Of a stretch of 64,000 bases of DNA, positions 61,340 to 64,000 are shown in pieces. The notes beneath the pieces are model-generated. The model ran no database searches and was not told the origin of the DNA. It was given only the letters and a program-made list of their open reading frames with translations. Where the stretch lies: positions 1 to 64,000 of the forward strand of contig NZ_ALAP01000063.1 of NCBI RefSeq assembly GCF_000280905.1. Reading direction: 5' to 3'. Within the stretch, counting starts at the first letter, position 1; each line of letters starts with the position of its first letter. Both the position numbers and the translations under genes were made by a program. The stretch comes from Streptomyces sp. AA1529. GTDB lineage: Bacteria; Actinomycetota; Actinomycetes; Streptomycetales; Streptomycetaceae.

Positions 61340-62130
61340 ACCGGCCTCCTCGGGCCTCTTCACACTCTGGTCGGCGGCCGTCCCGGCGCCTGTCGGCGGG
61401 GTGCCTGTCGGCGGGACCGGCCGGAGGGCTGTCCGTCGTACCCGTGCTGCCCCTGCCACCCGTCGGTCCTCCGGTCTCCGGGGGCTGCTCCTGCGGGGTC
61501 GTCGTCCCCGGTCCGTACCGGCGTGGGGCTCTGCCGGGCGGACGGTCGGCGGCTCGGTCCGGCCGCCCCTGCTGATTCTTGCCCGGCGGGAGCGCGGTGT
61601 CAGCGGTCCGGAGCGGTCCGGCGCCGCCGCGCCCGGCACCGGGGGGCCGGACGGGTACGGTCCGGGCGGCGCGGCGGCACGGGTACGGTCCGGGCGGGCG
61701 GCGCCGGCCGGTGCGCGGGCGGGCGGCGGCAGTACGGCCGCGGCACGCGGAGAGGCGGGACGGGCACATCCGGCACGCAGCCGGGCGCATGCCGCGAGGG
61801 GACGGGCCCGTACGGCGCGGCGGGGTGGGTGGCGGACGGCGCGCGGGGCGGGCCGCACGGCCTCGGGTGGCGCGGCGGAGCGCACGCCTGCGGCGGCGGG
61901 TCCCGGGGGCGGGTTCGCGGCGTGCGCGGGCCCGGTACGCGGGGCGCCGCTGCCAGTCACCCGTGCCGCCTCCTCGCCACCGGGAGGACGGGCCGTCCCG
62001 GATCGCCGTTGATTGCCGCCGGGCGTCGACCCTAATCGAGTCACCGCCCGGAGACCGAAACGGCTCCGCCCGCGCCGCCGCCGGACAGCACGCGGAACCG
62101 TCCGCTCCCGGGTGCCCGCTGCCGGGTCCC

Positions 62131-62156
62131 GGACCCGGACCCGGACCCGGACCCGG
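62131..62156. repeat. GGACCC hexanucleotide repeat
   Basis: Four exact GGACCC units followed by GG, then AAAAAGG. Together with the preceding GGGTCC it forms a perfect hairpin. A slippage-prone microsatellite about 315 bp before HelD. Confidence 0.85.
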
Positions 62157-62187
62157 AAAAAGGATCGCCCGCTCGTCGGCCGGTGGC

Positions 62188-62193
62188 TACAAT
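62188..62193 (+). promoter_or_regulatory. TACAAT -10-like box upstream of HelD
   Basis: A near-consensus -10 element; no clear -35 at 16-18 bp. It would give a leader of about 270 nt before the HelD ATG at 62472. Confidence 0.4.
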
Positions 62194-62471
62194 CCCCGGT
62201 CTGCCCCCTCGGCGCCCTTCTCGGCACGAGGCGCCCGCCGCACGGAAACCGGTCGGGCTCACGCGTGGACCCGTACCCGGATCCGTGTCCGCGGATCCGC
62301 GGGCGGTGCCGCGCAGACCTGTCCGTCCGTACGCCCGTGCCCGCGTGCCGAGCCCGTGCGTCCTGCCTCCTCCGGTCCCGTCCGGGACGCGCGCCCGTCG
62401 GGCCGCGGGGGCCGGCCACGTGCTGCCCGGCGTGCGGTTCGCGGGCGCCCGTGCTTCTCGGAGGCCGCCCG

Positions 62472-64000
62472 ATGAACGACAGATCCGCACCCGGGCCCGG
62501 ACCCGGCGACGTACCCGATGCCGGCGACGTACCCGATGCCGTTGCCGGGACCGGGCCCGGCGACCGGCCGCCCGGCGGTGGTCCCGCGTCCGGCGGCCCG
62601 CTCGCACGTGAGCGGGCCCATCTGGCGGCCTCGCGTGCCGCGCTGCGTGCCATGCGGGCCGACGCCGAGGCGCTCGACATCCGCGACGTGACCGCGAACT
62701 GGGTGAACGCCGAGGCGCTCGCCGCGGGGATCGAGGCCCGGATCGCGGCGCTGGCCGATCTCGCGCACACGCCGCTGTTCTTCGGCCGGCTGGACCACAC
62801 GGACGGGCAGGCCTTCCACATCGGCCGGCGGCATGTGCACGACACGGACGGCGACCCCATGGTCATCGACTGGCGGGCCCCGGTCTCGCAGCCCTTCTAC
62901 CGCGCCTCCCCCACCGACCCGCAGGGCGTGGCGCTGCGGCGCCGCTTCGGGTACACGGGCGGTGAGCTGACCGCCTACGAGGACGAGCGGCTCGCCGCGC
63001 CGCCGAGCACCGCCGGACCGCAGCCGGACGTGCCGGAGCAGGGCACGCCGGGGGCGCGACGGACCAGCGCGCTGCTCCAGGCCGAGATCGAGCGCCCCCG
63101 GGTGGGGCCCATGCGGGACATCGTCGCGACGATCCAGCCCGAGCAGGACGAGATCGTCCGGGCCGGGATCGACGGGACGGTGTGCGTGCAGGGCGCCCCG
63201 GGGACGGGCAAGACGGCGGTCGGTCTGCACCGCGTCGCCTATCTGCTGTACGCGCACCGCGAGCAACTGGCCCGCACCGGCACGCTGGTGATCGGCCCGA
63301 ACGACTCCTTCCTGCGCTACATCGAGCAGGTTCTGCCCGCGCTGGGCGAAGTGGCCGTGCGGCAGACGACGGTGGAGGCGCTGGTGGCGCGGCCCGACGT
63401 CCCCGTGCGGGCGGTCGACGATGCGGAGGCCGCCCGGATCAAGGGCGACGCGCGGATGGCCGGGGTCGTGCGCCGGGCGGTGCGCGCGGGGGTGCGTCCG
63501 CTTCCGGCGGAGCCGTGCGTGGTGGTGCGCGGCTCGCGGCGCTGGCGGATTCCCGCGCACGAGATCGCGGAGCTGGTCGAGGAGTTGCTGGGGCGCGGCC
63601 TGCGGTACGGGGCGGGCCGGGAGGCGCTGCCGCAGCGGATCGCGCACGCCGTGCTGGTGCGGATGGAGCGGTCCGGGGAGGCGCCCGACGACCGGGTGCA
63701 GGACGCGGTGGCGCGGAACGCCGCCGTGAAGGCGGTGGTGCGCCAGGTGTGGCCGCCCGTCGATCCGGCCAGGATCGTGCTGCGGCTGCTGTCCGACGCG
63801 GAGTTCCTCGCCGAGCAGGCGGAGGGGCTGCTGACCGCCGAGGAGCAGCGGGCGATCCGGTGGGAGAAGGCGCCGCGCGGTGTCCGGAGCGCCCGCTGGT
63901 CGGCGGCGGACGCGGTACTGGTGGACGAGGCCGCGGACGCCGTGCAGCGGACGCCCTCGCTGGGGCATGTGGTGCTGGACGAGGCCCAGGACCTCTCCGC
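62472..64000 (+). CDS. HelD-like RNA-polymerase-associated ATPase (3' end outside window)
   Basis: 509 codons visible from ATG 62472. After a Gly/Pro/Asp tail with an 18-bp duplication (GDVPDA twice), a helical segment (residues about 40-80, HLAASRAALRAMRADAEALDI) resembles the N-terminal HelD coiled-coil that enters the polymerase secondary channel. The 1A domain follows with Walker A QGAPGTGKTAVGLH (K247), and VLDEAQDLS near the last residues is Walker B (motif II). Known HelD/HelR proteins release stalled RNA polymerase, and some give rifampicin tolerance. I did not find the rifamycin-associated inverted repeat in the leader. Confidence 0.88.
   Translation, partial: MNDRSAPGPGPGDVPDAGDVPDAVAGTGPGDRPPGGGPASGGPLARERAHLAASRAALRAMRADAEALDIRDVTANWVNAEALAAGIEARIAALADLAHTPLFFGRLDHTDGQAFHIGRRHVHDTDGDPMVIDWRAPVSQPFYRASPTDPQGVALRRRFGYTGGELTAYEDERLAAPPSTAGPQPDVPEQGTPGARRTSALLQAEIERPRVGPMRDIVATIQPEQDEIVRAGIDGTVCVQGAPGTGKTAVGLHRVAYLLYAHREQLARTGTLVIGPNDSFLRYIEQVLPALGEVAVRQTTVEALVARPDVPVRAVDDAEAARIKGDARMAGVVRRAVRAGVRPLPAEPCVVVRGSRRWRIPAHEIAELVEELLGRGLRYGAGREALPQRIAHAVLVRMERSGEAPDDRVQDAVARNAAVKAVVRQVWPPVDPARIVLRLLSDAEFLAEQAEGLLTAEEQRAIRWEKAPRGVRSARWSAADAVLVDEAADAVQRTPSLGHVVLDEAQDLS
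62505..62540. repeat. Exact 18-bp duplication in the HelD N-terminal tail
   Basis: GGCGACGTACCCGATGCC twice, head to tail, in frame, encoding GDVPDA repeated. It lies in a disordered tail ahead of the coiled-coil. Confidence 0.85.

Larger units (their letters stand above)
61340..62471. other. 1.13-kb region without a convincing gene
   Basis: Both strands carry open frames, but none has a domain, a good start or family-like composition; the frame of the ligase-like gene stays open up to 62866 by GC bias alone. Visible elements: a direct repeat of a 19-nt unit beginning ACGGGTACGGTCC (61651-61669 and 61679-61697), a CCGGGTCC-C-GGACCCGG palindrome (62122-62138) running into GGACCC repeats, and a TACAAT -10-like box at 62188. 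Confidence 0.6.

Noticed and set aside
62122-62157. GGACCC repeat with the A-run considered as a terminator
   Set aside because: On the plus strand the hairpin is followed by A rather than U, and there is no gene upstream on that strand to end.
61579-62475. Plus-strand open frame before HelD
   Set aside because: No start signal, no domain, repeats inside; composition unlike real genes here.
61340-62866. Extension of the acyl-CoA ligase-like frame far upstream, over 500 codons
   Set aside because: The family N-terminus (PLTVNRLL) and a good ribosome-binding site fix the start at 61339; upstream translation is Pro/Arg-rich noise.

Overview
The window looks like a piece of a Streptomyces (or very close actinomycete) chromosome. 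G+C is very high, third codon positions are almost always G or C, GTG starts are common, many genes have a TANNNT -10 box 6-7 nt before the start codon (leaderless transcripts), and the gene families are typical of the genus: DUF2530, DUF2771, DUF3027, futalosine-pathway mqnB and mqnD, a bacterial XPB helicase and HelD. I see no tRNA, rRNA, CRISPR array, transposase or prophage. The two ends cut through a Ser/Thr kinase (left) and a HelD-like motor (right).

Layout. 1-6.5 kb: partial eukaryotic-type protein kinase, a glycoside-hydrolase-like lipoprotein, then a three-gene cassette of visibly lower G+C encoding a small helical protein with a WXG100-like hairpin, an 809-aa protein with a WXG-like N-terminus, and a membrane-anchored partner whose start overlaps the preceding stop. 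6.7-15.9 kb: a tightly overlapping minus-strand operon for carboxylation of a branched acyl-CoA (TIGR03084-like, AtuA-like, carboxyltransferase beta, biotin carboxylase/BCCP alpha, acyl-CoA dehydrogenase, enoyl-CoA hydratase, TetR), with a palindromic operator candidate upstream. 16-18 kb: AraC regulator and a Tat-exported intradiol dioxygenase. 18-23 kb: large FAD/Fe-S dehydrogenase, MmcQ/YjbR protein, serC and a PPOX/F420-type protein. 23-26 kb: DrrAB-like ABC exporter with divergent TetR. 26-33 kb: secreted propeller protein, SGNH hydrolase, TetR, aldo/keto reductase, a 30-aa membrane peptide, ThpR, and a MarR-MFS pair. 33-38 kb: ribbon-helix-helix-size protein, NCS2 purine permease, DUF2530, and a P-type ATPase preceded by a coupled upstream ORF. 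38-41 kb: SDR, AraC and alpha/beta hydrolase, in which a 64-bp element is repeated in front of both enzyme genes. 41-46 kb: Cys-rich zinc protein, sacsin/Hsp90-like ATPase and DUF3027. 46-51 kb: MFS, DUF2771 lipoprotein, futalosine hydrolase, dihydroxynaphthoate synthase and a cold-shock protein. 51-64 kb: small membrane proteins, HAD phosphatase, lipoprotein, HAAS-like protein, a WYL-ended helicase companion plus XPB helicase, a truncated acyl-CoA ligase-like protein ending in an 18-bp triplication, a 1.1-kb region without a convincing gene, and HelD.

How the parts work together. Most of the window is ordinary chromosomal housekeeping and catabolism run by locally encoded regulators. The least explained parts are the WXG-type cassette (2.9-6.4 kb), the duplicated AraC box (38.9 and 40.0 kb), the structured leaders before the TetR gene at 28.3 kb and the P-type ATPase at 35.5 kb, and the acyl-CoA ligase-like protein that lacks its C-terminal catalytic domain. 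Gene starts were chosen from Shine-Dalgarno matches, 4-nt or 1-nt overlaps and family N-termini; where two starts compete this is stated.
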